Shown in pieces: positions 18,408 through 27,213 of a stretch of 64,000 nt of DNA. The notes below the pieces were generated by a model. That model was not told where the DNA came from and made no database searches. It saw only the letters and a list, made by a program, of their open reading frames with translations. Made by a program: the position numbers and the translations under genes. This DNA is from Prochlorococcus sp. AG-418-I20. GTDB lineage: Bacteria; Cyanobacteriota; Cyanobacteriia; PCC-6307; Cyanobiaceae. Location: the NCBI GenBank assembly GCA_003214175.1, contig QCLZ01000001.1, positions 186,001 through 250,000 of the forward strand. Direction: 5' to 3'. Position 1 is the first letter of the stretch, and every line of letters starts with the position of its first letter.

Positions 18408-18878
18408 TTATCGATCAAAGCGTTGCTTAACGCGAGTAGCTTTTCCTACTCTATCTCTTAGATAGAATAACTTAGCTCTTCTTACTTTACCTCTACGTTC
18501 AACTTTTAGAGAGGCAACCTGTGGACTATGTAGCATAAATACTCTTTCAACACCTATACCCTGGAAAATTCTTCTAACTGTAATAGTCTGGTTAATTCCT
18601 CCATGCCTTTTTGCTATGACAACACCTTCATAAGGTTGGACTCTTTCTTTATTACCTTCTGTAATTTTTACTCCAACTTTAACAGTGTCGCCAACATAAA
18701 TTTCAGGTAATTCTTTTTTTAATTGTTCATTCTCAAATTCCCTGATTAGGTTTGATGCGCTTAAGGTTTGGGTAGTTTCAGAAACCATGTTTTTTTCTTT
18801 TTGTTCAACTGCTATATCAACTGATGCGTCAGTATCAATAACGGTTTCTAATTCCCTCTCTTGTTTCTCTTTGGCCAT
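18408..18878 (-). CDS. rplS: 50S ribosomal protein L19 with N-terminal extension
   Basis: The C-terminal 110 residues are a standard L19: [39 protein letters not shown] and [18 protein letters not shown] are all recognisable. L19 lies at the interface of the 30S and 50S subunits. The first 45 or so residues are an acidic, low-complexity extension ([18 protein letters not shown]) absent from most bacterial L19 proteins, so the total is 156 aa instead of about 115-120. ATG 18878 is the only good start for the extension; translation could in principle begin later, but no ATG lies at the core boundary. Confidence 0.94.
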   Translation of the reverse strand: MAKEKQERELETVIDTDASVDIAVEQKEKNMVSETTQTLSASNLIREFENEQLKKELPEIYVGDTVKVGVKITEGNKERVQPYEGVVIAKRHGGINQTITVRRIFQGIGVERVFMLHSPQVASLKVERRGKVRRAKLFYLRDRVGKATRVKQRFDR

Positions 18879-18910
18879 TTTGGTCTTTTTTATCCTACAA
18901 GTTCTATATC

Positions 18911-19219
18911 TTAACCTTTTGACTCGCCTTTAGTAACCTTTTTGGTAAATGAAATTGTTTTTGAAAACATTTGGAATCCCGTTATGAGCATCCATAAAAC
19001 TCCAAGGGAATTCAATATTACATATATTAATTCTCCATTATCTCCAAGCCATTCGCCCTCATGGAGCGACATTAACCAATGAACTTCTTCTCTAGAGTAG
19101 CCTAATAAATCTTTTGAAACCCTATAAAGAAGACCGGTAATTGAAGATATAAATAATGGAAGAAAAACCCAAGGCGCCAAAGCCTTATGAAATTGCCTAG
19201 AATTAAAAAAAGTTTTCAT
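18911..19219 (-). CDS. PepSY-type transmembrane protein (102 aa)
   Basis: The chain has a cytoplasmic start ([16 protein letters not shown]), a first membrane helix ([17 protein letters not shown]), a polar loop with [13 protein letters not shown], and a second helix ([19 protein letters not shown]). The [10 protein letters not shown]-to-TGLLYR and LMSLHEG patterns resemble the PepSY-associated membrane domain (DUF2796/PepSY_TM-like), seen in many cyanobacterial proteins of unknown function. The His residues could ligate a metal or heme, which is inference. It lies upstream of rplS on the same strand, and divergent from map. Confidence 0.65.
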   Translation of the reverse strand: MKTFFNSRQFHKALAPWVFLPLFISSITGLLYRVSKDLLGYSREEVHWLMSLHEGEWLGDNGELIYVILNSLGVLWMLITGFQMFSKTISFTKKVTKGESKG

Positions 19220-19251
19220 TTTTGTATCTTCCCATTGTTGTTGATAGATTT

Positions 19252-19280
19252 AAGATAGCCAAGACCATAATGGCTATCTT
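19252..19280. promoter_or_regulatory. Perfect 9-bp inverted repeat in a divergent promoter region
   Basis: AAGATAGCC (19252-19260) is repeated as its reverse complement GGCTATCTT (19272-19280) with an 11-base spacer. It lies between two divergent starts (19219 minus, 19314 plus), so a terminator role is unlikely; no T-run follows on either strand. A dimeric regulator operator or a small RNA hairpin are the options. In such AT-rich DNA a perfect repeat with GCC/GGC centres is unlikely to be random, but I have not calculated the odds. Confidence 0.4.
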
Positions 19281-19313
19281 GAAGATATTTACCTAATACT
19301 ATTATTTATTCCA

Positions 19314-20153
19314 ATGAGACATTTTGCAGATCTTTTGTTAAATAAAAATAATTCCAGGGTTAATGATCAAGTTCCTTTTATTCAAAGAAACAGAGGAATA
19401 GAGATAAAGTCTTCACGTGAGATAAATTTGATGAAAAAATCTAGCAGGATTGTCGCAACTGTTTTGAGGGAAATTAATGAATTAATTAAACCTGGAATGA
19501 GTACAAAAGACTTAGATGATTTCGCAGAAAAGAGGATAAGAAGTTTTGGAGCTGTACCAAGTTTTAAGGGTTACCATGGTTTCCCTTCTAGTATTTGTTC
19601 TAGTATTAATAATGAGGTTGTTCATGGAATACCAAATAAAAACAAAATAATTAAAAATGGTGACTTAGTTAAAATTGATACAGGAGCATATTTAGATGGC
19701 TTCCATGGAGATAGTTGTATATCAATTTGTGTGGGAGAAGTTGATTCAAAGGTTCAAAATCTTAGTGATGTAGCATTAAAAGCTTTGTATGCAGGACTTT
19801 CTAAAATTAAAGCAGGGAATACTCTTCTTGATATTGCAGGGGAGATTGAAGATATTGTTATTAAAAATGGGTTTAGTGTCGTTGAAGACTATACAGGACA
19901 TGGAGTTGGAAGAAATCTTCACGAAGAACCTTCAGTTTTTAATTTTCGGACTAAGGAATTGCCTAATGTAGTTCTTCGTGAAGGGATGACTTTGGCTGTG
20001 GAACCTATTGTTAACGAAGGAAGTAAATATTGTAAAACATTAAATGATAGATGGACAGTAATAACAAAAGATGGGAAATTATCAGCTCAATGGGAACATA
20101 CAATAGTTGTTTTAAAAGATGGTATAGAAATATTAACAGATAGAGATTTTTAG
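19314..20153 (+). CDS. map: Methionine aminopeptidase, type I
   Basis: Map removes the initiator methionine from nascent proteins. The five metal ligands are visible: Asp in KIDTGAYLDG and Asp in FHGDSC, His in GHGVGR, Glu in VEPIV and Glu in QWEHTIVV. The substrate His in YHGFPSSIC is also present. It has 279 aa, slightly longer than the minimal type I enzyme because of about 25 extra N-terminal residues without the zinc-finger cysteines seen in some actinobacterial or eukaryotic forms. The start is ATG 19314, 34 bases from the inverted repeat. Confidence 0.94.
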   Translation: MRHFADLLLNKNNSRVNDQVPFIQRNRGIEIKSSREINLMKKSSRIVATVLREINELIKPGMSTKDLDDFAEKRIRSFGAVPSFKGYHGFPSSICSSINNEVVHGIPNKNKIIKNGDLVKIDTGAYLDGFHGDSCISICVGEVDSKVQNLSDVALKALYAGLSKIKAGNTLLDIAGEIEDIVIKNGFSVVEDYTGHGVGRNLHEEPSVFNFRTKELPNVVLREGMTLAVEPIVNEGSKYCKTLNDRWTVITKDGKLSAQWEHTIVVLKDGIEILTDRDF

Positions 20154-20156
20154 ATT

Positions 20157-20876
20157 TTAAGATTTGTAGTTGTAGATGATTCTGCAATACAAAAAATTAA
20201 CAAATTCTTTTATAGGGAAAAGTAAGTAGCTTAGTGGGTTTGGACTAATAATTATAAGATAACTTTTTGATTTAGTTAAATCAAAAATCTTCTTTGAGAC
20301 AAATTTGGGACTCATGATGCCAATAGGATTTAGTTCTGATTTAAAAGGACCTAGGATGATTTTCTTTATTATTAGTTTTTTCTTCGTATCTTCTTTTAGG
20401 AGATTTTTTTTGAAAGAAACTAATTGACCTATAAGAGATTTACTTATCTCATAGGAGGGATTAAGCGCTGGTAAAATTTCTGCTTCAGATGTGTTTATCC
20501 AAATCTCTTTTTTTACTAATGAATCATTTGATAAAGCAATATCTTCAAATAAATTCATGAATTTTAATTTGCTTAATGCATTAATCTCAATTGAGTTTTC
20601 ATAGTTGGAATTTTCTCTACTCAAATTATAGATTCCGTGGTTTAAGATTAAAATATCTATCTTTCTGAGTTGTTCTCTTAACGTCGATTCCTTACCACAT
20701 TCCCATTTAATCCATTCATTAGGAGATTCAAGATTTATTTCAGAATCAGTTGTACTATGAGTAAATCCAATCACCTTATATCCTTTCTGACGAAATAACT
20801 TTGTTAGTTCTTTCCCTAAACTGCCAGAAGCGCCAGTAATCCCAACAGTTTTTTCGTTTTTTATTGAATCTATCAT
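20157..20876 (-). CDS. Short-chain dehydrogenase/reductase of unknown substrate
   Basis: The N-terminus holds a Rossmann NAD(P)-binding loop TGASGSLGKEL (residues about 14-24). NHGIYNLSRE replaces the usual NNAG, and the catalytic region reads INTSEAEILP then PSYEISK, giving Tyr and Lys in the YxxxK spacing. The C-terminal third is divergent and somewhat hydrophobic (YLIIISPNPLSYLLFPIKEF). It has 239 aa. It converges on map with 3 bases between. It does not match FabG closely. I would call it an atypical SDR; the substrate cannot be told from sequence. Confidence 0.8.
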   Translation of the reverse strand: MIDSIKNEKTVGITGASGSLGKELTKLFRQKGYKVIGFTHSTTDSEINLESPNEWIKWECGKESTLREQLRKIDILILNHGIYNLSRENSNYENSIEINALSKLKFMNLFEDIALSNDSLVKKEIWINTSEAEILPALNPSYEISKSLIGQLVSFKKNLLKEDTKKKLIIKKIILGPFKSELNPIGIMSPKFVSKKIFDLTKSKSYLIIISPNPLSYLLFPIKEFVNFLYCRIIYNYKS

Positions 20877-21030
20877 TTTTATGATTTTGATGAAATCCCA
20901 AATAATTTAAACAAATTTACCTAAAAAAAGACATGATTTCACTTATTTGATTAAAACTCATAAATAAATATTTGTTTAGTTATGAAAAAAATATTATCTT
21001 AAACCTATGTCATAGATAACTTTACTAATT

Positions 21031-22140
21031 ATGAGCGATATATTGTTAATTGGTTCATGTGAGCCATTTAGTGGTAAGTCTGCGTTGGTTCTTGGTTTAG
21101 CAAAAAGACTCTTAGAAGAGAAAGAAAAAGTACGTATTGGTAAACCACTAGCAACATGTATAGAACTTACGAGTCTACCTTCAATGACCTATGAAGGATT
21201 AATAGATGATGATGTTAAGTTTATTGGATCTACTTTGAATATTGAAGAGGAAAATTTAATTTCTTCAGTAGGATTGTTAGATAATATATCAGCTGAAAAA
21301 AGAATTTCTAACAAAGACTTGCTTCCAGGAAAAGGTTTTGATCAAATAGAGGAATTGGTTAATGATGATTTTGAAGGGTTAAATATTCTTGAAGCTGCAG
21401 GAAGTCTCTATGAAGGAATGATTTATGGATTAAGTCTCCCACAACTCGCTAAGAGCTTAAATGCAAAAGTCTTAATTGTTAATTTATGGGAAGATTGCAA
21501 AAGCGTAGATGCATTACTTGATGCAAAAAAACAACTGGGAGAACATTTGGCTGGAGTAGTTTTAAATGCGGTTTTACCTCAAGAAGTCGAAAAAGTTAAG
21601 AATAAAATAATACCTTCTCTGAAAGATATGAATATTGAGGTATTTGGGGTTATGCCTAAATCACCGCTGCTTAGAAGTGTCACTGTTGGTGAGCTTGTAA
21701 GAAGATTAGATGCCGAAGTAATTTGTTGCCCTGAAAAAGATCAATTACTTGTTGAGACATTAAGTATTGGTGCTATGGGGGTGAATTCTGCAATGGAATT
21801 TTTTAGAAGAAGACGGAATATGGCTGTAGTTACTGGAGCTGACAGGACTGATATCCAACTTGCGGCCTTAGAAGCTTCGACTCAATGTCTAATTTTAACT
21901 GGTCTGGGGGAACCACTATCACAACTAATTCATAGAGCAGAGGAATTAGAGGTACCAATCTTAAAAGTAGAATTAGATACTCTTGCTTCTGTAGAAATTA
22001 TTGAACAAGCTTTTGGTCATGTCAGAATACATGAATCTATCAAGGCATCCTATGCTGTTCAGCTAGTTAGAGAGCATGTAAATCTAAAAAGAATTCTAGA
22101 AAAGATTGATTTTCCCTGCAATTTTTCAGATAAATGCTAA
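21031..22140 (+). CDS. P-loop plus DRTGG domain protein (phosphotransacetylase N-terminal-like)
   Basis: Residues 1 to about 200 form a dethiobiotin-synthetase-like P-loop domain (GSCEPFSGKSALVLGLAK at about 8-25), and a DRTGG domain covers about 210-315 (GAMGVNSAMEFF, then VTGADRTDIQ). This is the architecture of the N-terminal half of long phosphotransacetylases, but the catalytic Pta domain is absent: the protein stops at 369 aa. Such proteins are often mis-named Pta. DRTGG domains bind adenine nucleotides in CBS-type regulators, so a regulatory or sensor function is plausible. It begins a run of five plus-strand genes. Confidence 0.8.
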   Translation: MSDILLIGSCEPFSGKSALVLGLAKRLLEEKEKVRIGKPLATCIELTSLPSMTYEGLIDDDVKFIGSTLNIEEENLISSVGLLDNISAEKRISNKDLLPGKGFDQIEELVNDDFEGLNILEAAGSLYEGMIYGLSLPQLAKSLNAKVLIVNLWEDCKSVDALLDAKKQLGEHLAGVVLNAVLPQEVEKVKNKIIPSLKDMNIEVFGVMPKSPLLRSVTVGELVRRLDAEVICCPEKDQLLVETLSIGAMGVNSAMEFFRRRRNMAVVTGADRTDIQLAALEASTQCLILTGLGEPLSQLIHRAEELEVPILKVELDTLASVEIIEQAFGHVRIHESIKASYAVQLVREHVNLKRILEKIDFPCNFSDKC

Positions 22141-22165
22141 TTTCAAATATAGGAACCATTTTATT

Positions 22166-22678
22166 TTGAGTCGCTCTCTAGATCTACCTGCAACCGAAGG
22201 CGTTGATGCCTTAGCTCAAGAACTCGCAAAACTCCAGGATAAAGGGAAAAGGAGGATTGCTTTTTTAGGTACTAGACATGTACCTGTCGTGGATATTCAC
22301 TTAATCGAGTTGATAGCAAGGTCCTTAGCAGAGGAGGGACATGATATTCTTACATCTGGCTCACAAGGGGTTAATGCTGCCGTTATCCGAGCTGTTTTAG
22401 ATATCGATCCATCATTATTGACTGTTTTATTGCCACAAAGCCTTGATAGACAATTACCGGAAATAAAGGATCAACTTGAAAGAGTTTTACATTTGGTTGA
22501 AAAAAGTGAAAATGATGAATTACCTTTGCCACTTGCAAGCAGTCTTTGTAATCAAGAAATTATTACTAGGTGTGATCAATTAATATGTTTTGCCTTTCAC
22601 GATAGTGAAACCTTATTAAATAGTTGCAGATGTGCGGAAGAAATGGGAAAAGTAGTTAGTTTGTTATTTTTTGATTAA
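22166..22678 (+). CDS. SLOG/DprA-like Rossmann protein (170 aa)
   Basis: The body (RRIAFLGTRHVPVVDIHLIE, then GHDILTSGSQGVNAAVIRA) has the two glycine-rich strands of the DprA/LOG (SLOG) fold, which binds nucleotides or their derivatives; the LOG phosphoribohydrolase PGGxGT motif is missing. The frame is open from TTG 22106, overlapping the previous gene by 35 bases, but TTG 22166 has AGGA (22151-22154) in front and begins SRSLDLPATEG, so I prefer it. No ATG is available. It lies between the DRTGG protein and YajQ. A sensor or handler of a nucleotide is plausible; the substrate is unknown. Confidence 0.7.
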   Translation: MSRSLDLPATEGVDALAQELAKLQDKGKRRIAFLGTRHVPVVDIHLIELIARSLAEEGHDILTSGSQGVNAAVIRAVLDIDPSLLTVLLPQSLDRQLPEIKDQLERVLHLVEKSENDELPLPLASSLCNQEIITRCDQLICFAFHDSETLLNSCRCAEEMGKVVSLLFFD

Positions 22679-22745
22679 ATTAGTATGGTTTTATTTATTT
22701 AAATCTAATTTATGCTAAGTATGGTCTTAAGTTTAAAAAATTAAG

Positions 22746-23243
22746 ATGGCAGAAAATTTTTCATTTGATGTGGTTTCTGATTTTGAGAGACAGGAATTAG
22801 TTAATGCTTTGGACCAAGTAAAAAGGGAAATTTCTCAGCGCTATGATTTGAAAGGAACAGATACGGCAGTTGATTTAGATAAAGAAAATATTTTTATAAC
22901 CACAAATAGTGAACTTACCTTAAATGCAGTTAATGACATAATTAGACAAAAGGCAATAAAAAGAAACTTGTCTTTAAAAATTTTCGACTTTGGTGAGACT
23001 GAAATAGTTTCTGGTAATAAAGTTAAACAGACAATTCAATTAAAACAAGGAATTAAACAAGAAATTGCAAAAAAAATAAGTAAAAATATTAGAGATCAAA
23101 TAAAGAAAATTAATGTCAGCATTAATGGAGAAACTCTAAGAGTCTCTAGTAAAAGCAAAAATGATCTTCAACTAGCAATTAGACTTGTTAGTGACTTAGA
23201 AGAATCTTTGAATATCCCTCTAAAGGCTAATAACTTTAGATAG
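22746..23243 (+). CDS. yajQ: YajQ family nucleotide-binding protein
   Basis: The N-terminus FSFDVVSDFERQELVNALDQ and ISQRYDLKGTDT are signatures of the YajQ family, with two ferredoxin-like halves. Some members bind cyclic di-GMP and act with transcription factors; others bind GTP or tRNA in vitro. The length (165 aa) is typical, and no catalytic motif is expected. It starts at ATG 22746, 67 bases after the SLOG-like gene, and is followed by a 68-aa gene and an SPFH gene on the same strand. Confidence 0.93.
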   Translation: MAENFSFDVVSDFERQELVNALDQVKREISQRYDLKGTDTAVDLDKENIFITTNSELTLNAVNDIIRQKAIKRNLSLKIFDFGETEIVSGNKVKQTIQLKQGIKQEIAKKISKNIRDQIKKINVSINGETLRVSSKSKNDLQLAIRLVSDLEESLNIPLKANNFR

Positions 23244-23269
23244 AATCTTGAATAAGATTTTTTTAAAAT

Positions 23270-23476
23270 ATGGCAGATTATTCAGAGTCTCTCATTAAAG
23301 AATTATTTATAAAGGTAAAAGAATATCCTCGTTTCTCTAATGGAGAAATTGAAAAATTTTGTTGGATGGCGGTGCATGAACATAAGCATGGTGTTTTGCC
23401 TTCTGAATATGATATTAGGGAGATAGATGAGGAACTTTACTTGCAACTTTTGAGAGAATTTAAGCAAAACAGCTAA
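23270..23476 (+). CDS. Conserved-type small soluble protein (68 aa), function unknown
   Basis: The chain is acidic and helical (ADYSESLIKELFIKVKEYPRF, then GEIEKFCWMAVHEHKHGVLP and a C-terminal REIDEELYLQLLREFK). The cluster C-W-M-A-V-H-E-H-K-H is notable: one Cys and three His in ten residues could bind a metal, which is inference. It follows yajQ after 26 bases, so the pair is probably translated from one transcript. I do not recognise the family. Confidence 0.7.
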   Translation: MADYSESLIKELFIKVKEYPRFSNGEIEKFCWMAVHEHKHGVLPSEYDIREIDEELYLQLLREFKQNS

Positions 23477-23585
23477 TACAAATAATATTTAATCATCTCA
23501 ATTATTAAAAAAATATTTTATTTAAATACCTTAAAGATGCGCTAATTAATTTGATTAAATAAAATTGAATTAAAAGTGAAATTTA

Positions 23586-24389
23586 ATGTCAACATCTTTT
23601 AAAAATGTCACACCAACTGGACCTGGTGGAACAGCAACTCTACTTATTGTATTGTCTTTTACGGGCTTTCTTCTTCTCACCCAGTCTCTCTTTGTAGTTC
23701 CATCTGGACAAGTTGCAGTAGTAACAACATTAGGGAAAGTAACTGGCCCTTCACGGAGAGCTGGTTTAAACTTCAAACTTCCACTGGTTCAGTCTGTATA
23801 TCCCTTTGATATTAAAACTCAAGTTGTAGGAGAAAAATTTGAAACTTTAACTAAAGACCTTCAGGTTATCAACGCTACAGCTACTGTCAAGTATTCAGTA
23901 AAGCCTAGCGAGGCAGGAAGGATTTTTGCCACAATTGCAAATAGAAATAGCGATATATATACAAAGATTGTTCAGCCATCATTACTCAAAGCTCTCAAAT
24001 CAGTATTCTCTCAATATGAGCTAGAGACAATAGCTACAGAGTTTGCAGTAATTTCTGAAAAAATAGGTGAAACCGTTGCCGAAGAACTAAATTCCTTTGA
24101 TTATGTAGATGTTAAAAGTCTAGATCTGACTGGGTTGGTGATTGCTGAAGAATATAGAGCAGCTATTGAACAAAAGCAGATAGCGGGTCAACAACTTTTA
24201 AGAGCAAAAACAGAAGTTGAAATTGCAGAACAGGAAGCACTTAGATATGAAACATTAAATAAAAGCCTAGATGATCAAGTTCTTTTCAAGTTATTCCTCG
24301 ACAAATGGGATGGAAGTACACAAGTTGTTCCTGGACTTCCCGGTTCAAATGGAGTAACCCCCCCTGTCATCGTTGGAGGTAAAAGATAG
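23586..24389 (+). CDS. SPFH (prohibitin / band 7) membrane protein
   Basis: A single N-terminal membrane segment (ATLLIVLSFTGFLLLTQSLFVV, about residues 19-40) is followed by the SPFH domain: VPSGQVAVVTTLGKV, PLVQSVYPFDIKTQ, and the helical SLLKALKSVFSQYELE. The C-terminal coiled region (EQKQIAGQQLLRAKTEVEIAE-type) is typical of prohibitins, ending in a Gly-Pro tail. These proteins make ring scaffolds in membranes and modulate proteases such as FtsH. It has 267 aa. The start is ATG 23586, about 110 bases after the 68-aa gene. Confidence 0.9.
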   Translation: MSTSFKNVTPTGPGGTATLLIVLSFTGFLLLTQSLFVVPSGQVAVVTTLGKVTGPSRRAGLNFKLPLVQSVYPFDIKTQVVGEKFETLTKDLQVINATATVKYSVKPSEAGRIFATIANRNSDIYTKIVQPSLLKALKSVFSQYELETIATEFAVISEKIGETVAEELNSFDYVDVKSLDLTGLVIAEEYRAAIEQKQIAGQQLLRAKTEVEIAEQEALRYETLNKSLDDQVLFKLFLDKWDGSTQVVPGLPGSNGVTPPVIVGGKR

Positions 24390-24447
24390 TTAATCAAAAA
24401 TGTCTTTTTACCAAATCTAATTATTTAAAAATTTTCTTTGATGAATA

Positions 24448-25749
24448 TCAGCTCTTGATAGCATTGAAGGATTGATCAAACGCCTCAATTGTTTTATCGA
24501 TTTCTTCTTCACTGTGTGCAAGAGATGTAAAACCTGCCTCAAATGGACTTGGAGCTAGATAAATTCCTCTTTTTAACATCTCTCTGTGTAACTTGCCAAA
24601 AAGTTTAGCATCATTTGTTTTTGCTTCTTCAAAATTCCTAACTGGCCCATCGCACAAGAAAAATCCAAACATAGCGCTTACATTGCCACAGTTAATTGCG
24701 ATACCATTATTTTCTGCAGACTGAATTATTCCTTCAATGAGCCTAGAAGTTATTGCATCAAGTTTATCGTAGCTCCCTTCTTGTTTAAGTAGCTCAAGTG
24801 TTTTTATCCCAGCAGTCATTGCGAGTGGGTTTCCACTCAATGTACCGGCTTGGTAAACAGGCCCAGCAGGCGCAACCATTGACATTATTTCTTTCTTTCC
24901 TCCATAAGCCCCTACGGGTAGGCCTCCACCGATTACTTTCCCGAGTGTTGTTAAATCAGGAGTAACTCCAAATTTTTCTTGAGCACCTCCATAACTTATC
25001 CTGAATCCAGTCATTACTTCATCAAATACTAGTAAGGAGCCATTTTCAGTTGTTAACTCTCTTAATCCCTCTAGAAATCCGGGTTCAGGAGTAATGAAGC
25101 CTGCATTCCCAACTATAGGCTCAAGAATCACCCCTGAGATTGCGTCAGGATTTTCAGAAAATAATTTTTTTACTGCTTCAAGATCATTGTAAGGTGCAGT
25201 TAGTGTGTTAGCAGTTGTTGTTCTTGGAACCCCGGGAGAATCTGGTAAACCCAAAGTAGCTACACCTGATCCTGCTTTCACCAAAAACATATCTGCATGT
25301 CCGTGATAGCAGCCATCAAATTTAATAACTTTATCCCTTCCAGTATATGCTCTCATAAGTCTTAAAACGGCCATACATGCTTCAGTTCCGCTATTAACAA
25401 ATCTAACCATCTCTACGGATGGCACAGCATCTATAACCATCTTGGCTAATTTATTCTCCAAGACACAGGGAGCACCAAAGCTGGTACCTTTCTCAATTGC
25501 TTCTTGTAATGCGGTTATCACTTCAGGATGGGCGTGCCCACATATAGCTGGTCCCCAACTGCCTATGTAGTCAATGTATCTATTCCCATCGATATCCCAA
25601 GCAAAAGGCCCTTTAACTCTATCAAAAACAATTGGTTGGCCACCCACAGATTTAAAAGCTCTTACAGGGGAACTAACTCCTCCAGGCATTAATTCTTGGG
25701 CAGCGGAGAAAATTTCCTCTGATTGGGTGTAATTTAATATGTCAGTCAC
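24448..25749 (-). CDS. hemL: Glutamate-1-semialdehyde 2,1-aminomutase HemL
   Basis: HemL converts glutamate-1-semialdehyde to 5-aminolevulinate with pyridoxal phosphate, the start of chlorophyll, heme and B12 synthesis. Landmarks are [12 protein letters not shown] near the N-terminus, SGTEACM, the Asp of FDEVMTGFR and the PLP lysine in [10 protein letters not shown]. It has 433 aa, the normal length. The start is GTG 25749 (no nearby ATG). It converges with the SPFH gene over 58 bases and stands about 100 bases from the small frame at 25851. gltX upstream in the window supplies the Glu-tRNA for this pathway. Confidence 0.96.
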   Translation of the reverse strand: MTDILNYTQSEEIFSAAQELMPGGVSSPVRAFKSVGGQPIVFDRVKGPFAWDIDGNRYIDYIGSWGPAICGHAHPEVITALQEAIEKGTSFGAPCVLENKLAKMVIDAVPSVEMVRFVNSGTEACMAVLRLMRAYTGRDKVIKFDGCYHGHADMFLVKAGSGVATLGLPDSPGVPRTTTANTLTAPYNDLEAVKKLFSENPDAISGVILEPIVGNAGFITPEPGFLEGLRELTTENGSLLVFDEVMTGFRISYGGAQEKFGVTPDLTTLGKVIGGGLPVGAYGGKKEIMSMVAPAGPVYQAGTLSGNPLAMTAGIKTLELLKQEGSYDKLDAITSRLIEGIIQSAENNGIAINCGNVSAMFGFFLCDGPVRNFEEAKTNDAKLFGKLHREMLKRGIYLAPSPFEAGFTSLAHSEEEIDKTIEAFDQSFNAIKS

Positions 25750-25850
25750 AATTTAAATAAATGAAGCTTTGAGAAAAATTTTGTCATGTTCTAACTTAGA
25801 AATAAGTAAAAATTTTGTCAATCAGATTGAAATTCTACATTATGATATTT

Positions 25851-25970
25851 TTAATGCGATAGTTCGGATTGTAACTTATTAATTTTTAGAAAATCTAAAT
25901 ACAAATCTAAGTCACTCTCAACATCTCTTTGCTTATAAGCGTTTTCAGGAATAACAAAAAATCTATCTAA
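25851..25970 (-). pseudogene. Short protein-like frame without a start codon, next to xth
   Basis: On the minus strand, just after the xth stop, a frame is open for 39 codons and ends in TAA at 25851-25853. It reads LDRFFVIPENAYKQRDVESD and then a leucine-rich LDLYLDFLKINKLQSELSH. The amino-acid mix looks like a real protein, but the upstream in-frame codon before the first Leu (TTA) is a stop and no ATG, GTG or TTG precedes the conserved-looking part. It could be a decayed gene, a gene with a mutated start, or chance. It is too short to name. Confidence 0.3.
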
Positions 25971-25975
25971 TTATT

Positions 25976-26818
25976 TTATATTTCGAAAAAATCATCCTCA
26001 TCCTCAAATAAATCTAAATTTATGTCATCTAAGTTTAAATTAATCATTACTGGGGCATGATCACTTGGACGTATATTACCCCTTGGTAGGCTGTCTATCA
26101 CACAGCTTTTAATGTTTGCAGATAGTTCTGTACTAATGTAGATATGATCTATTCTCCAACCTTTATTTAATTCATATGCGTTATTACGGTAATCCCACCA
26201 ACTCCAATGATCAGTATTTTTTTCAAAAATTCTGAAAGAATCTATTAATCTTCCTTTTAAAACATTTTTTAGTGCATTTCTCTCTAACTTAGATGCCATT
26301 ATTTCTCCTTCATATTTCTTTGGGTCATGGATATCTAAGTTAGATGGAGCAATATTAAAATCACCCATAAGACAAATGAAACCTCCTTGTTTTACTTGCT
26401 CATCCAAAAAAGATGCTAAACAATTCAACCACTTAAGTTTGTAATCGAACTTATCAGAATCTAATGAAGAACCATTAGGAACATAGACATTTATGACTTT
26501 TATACCATGAAAATCAGCAGAAATTAATCTTTTTTGATCTTGAAAAAACTCAATATGCTCATCTGAATTACCTTCGCAGAATCCTTTTTTGACATTTTCA
26601 GCTTTTATTTTAGAAATAATGGCGACACCATTGTATGACTTTTGTCCATAAACCTCTACTGAATATCCTAATTTCTCGAAAGGTTCAATTGGAAAACTAT
26701 CATCTATAACTTTTGTTTCTTGTAAACATAGGATGTCTGGATTAACTTGATTAATCCAGTCTATTATTTGCGAAAGTCTGGTTCTTATGGAGTTAACATT
26801 CCAAGTCGCTATTAACAA
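25976..26818 (-). CDS. xth: Exodeoxyribonuclease III (AP endonuclease, Xth)
   Basis: Xth cuts DNA at abasic sites and degrades 3' ends in base-excision repair. The EEP nuclease motifs are complete: IATWNVNSIRTR at the start, LQETKV with the metal Glu, GDFNIAPSNLDIHDP, WRIDHIYIS and SDHAPVM with the catalytic Asp-His pair. It has 280 aa, with an acidic tail (DLFEDEDDFFEI) beyond the core. The ATG is at 26818. The next plus-strand gene is divergent from it across about 70 bases. Confidence 0.95.
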   Translation of the reverse strand: MLIATWNVNSIRTRLSQIIDWINQVNPDILCLQETKVIDDSFPIEPFEKLGYSVEVYGQKSYNGVAIISKIKAENVKKGFCEGNSDEHIEFFQDQKRLISADFHGIKVINVYVPNGSSLDSDKFDYKLKWLNCLASFLDEQVKQGGFICLMGDFNIAPSNLDIHDPKKYEGEIMASKLERNALKNVLKGRLIDSFRIFEKNTDHWSWWDYRNNAYELNKGWRIDHIYISTELSANIKSCVIDSLPRGNIRPSDHAPVMINLNLDDINLDLFEDEDDFFEI

Positions 26819-26889
26819 ATTTCAACTAAATTATGTAAAATAAAAATAGCAAAAATTTCGTTCATTAAAGAATTTTGAAATTAAATAAA

Positions 26890-27174
26890 ATGAAAATCAT
26901 TTTTTGTAAGAACTTTTCAAAATCAATATTATTATTAATCCCTTTAACTTCACTAGTTTCTTTAAATTGTGATTTTTTAAATGCCGAATATCTAAGAGAA
27001 GAATTGCAAATTGACACATCAACTAAAACAGATGACGATAGTTCATCTATTCCAACTAATCCATTCGAAATTGTTGAAATGATTAGGAGAAATAATAGTT
27101 TGAATGATGCTACTAAGCCCTCTGATGCTATTGATGATGCATTAAAATCTTTTAATAGTTTGGAGGAAAAATAA
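26890..27174 (+). CDS. Small secreted-type protein (94 aa), function unknown
   Basis: A basic start (KIIFCKNFSKS) and a hydrophobic stretch (ILLLIPLTSLVSLNCDFLNA) look like a signal peptide; Cys in LNC could be a lipobox remnant, but the -1 residue (Asn) is not typical. The mature part is acidic and polar, rich in Ser, Thr and Asp, with NPFEIVEMIRRNN and DAIDDALKSFNSLEE. The frame also opens at TTG 26875, but ATG 26890 places the signal at the N-terminus. I see no known domain. It is the first of four co-directional genes ending with larC and a membrane protein. Confidence 0.6.
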   Translation: MKIIFCKNFSKSILLLIPLTSLVSLNCDFLNAEYLREELQIDTSTKTDDDSSSIPTNPFEIVEMIRRNNSLNDATKPSDAIDDALKSFNSLEEK

Positions 27175-27213
27175 GAAATTTAATAAGATCAATTCTCATT
27201 TTAAATTTTTGAT

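Noticed and set aside
22106-22165. Extended N-terminus of the SLOG-like protein from TTG 22106
   Set aside because: The extra 20 residues overlap the previous gene and look random; TTG 22166 has an AGGA site in front.
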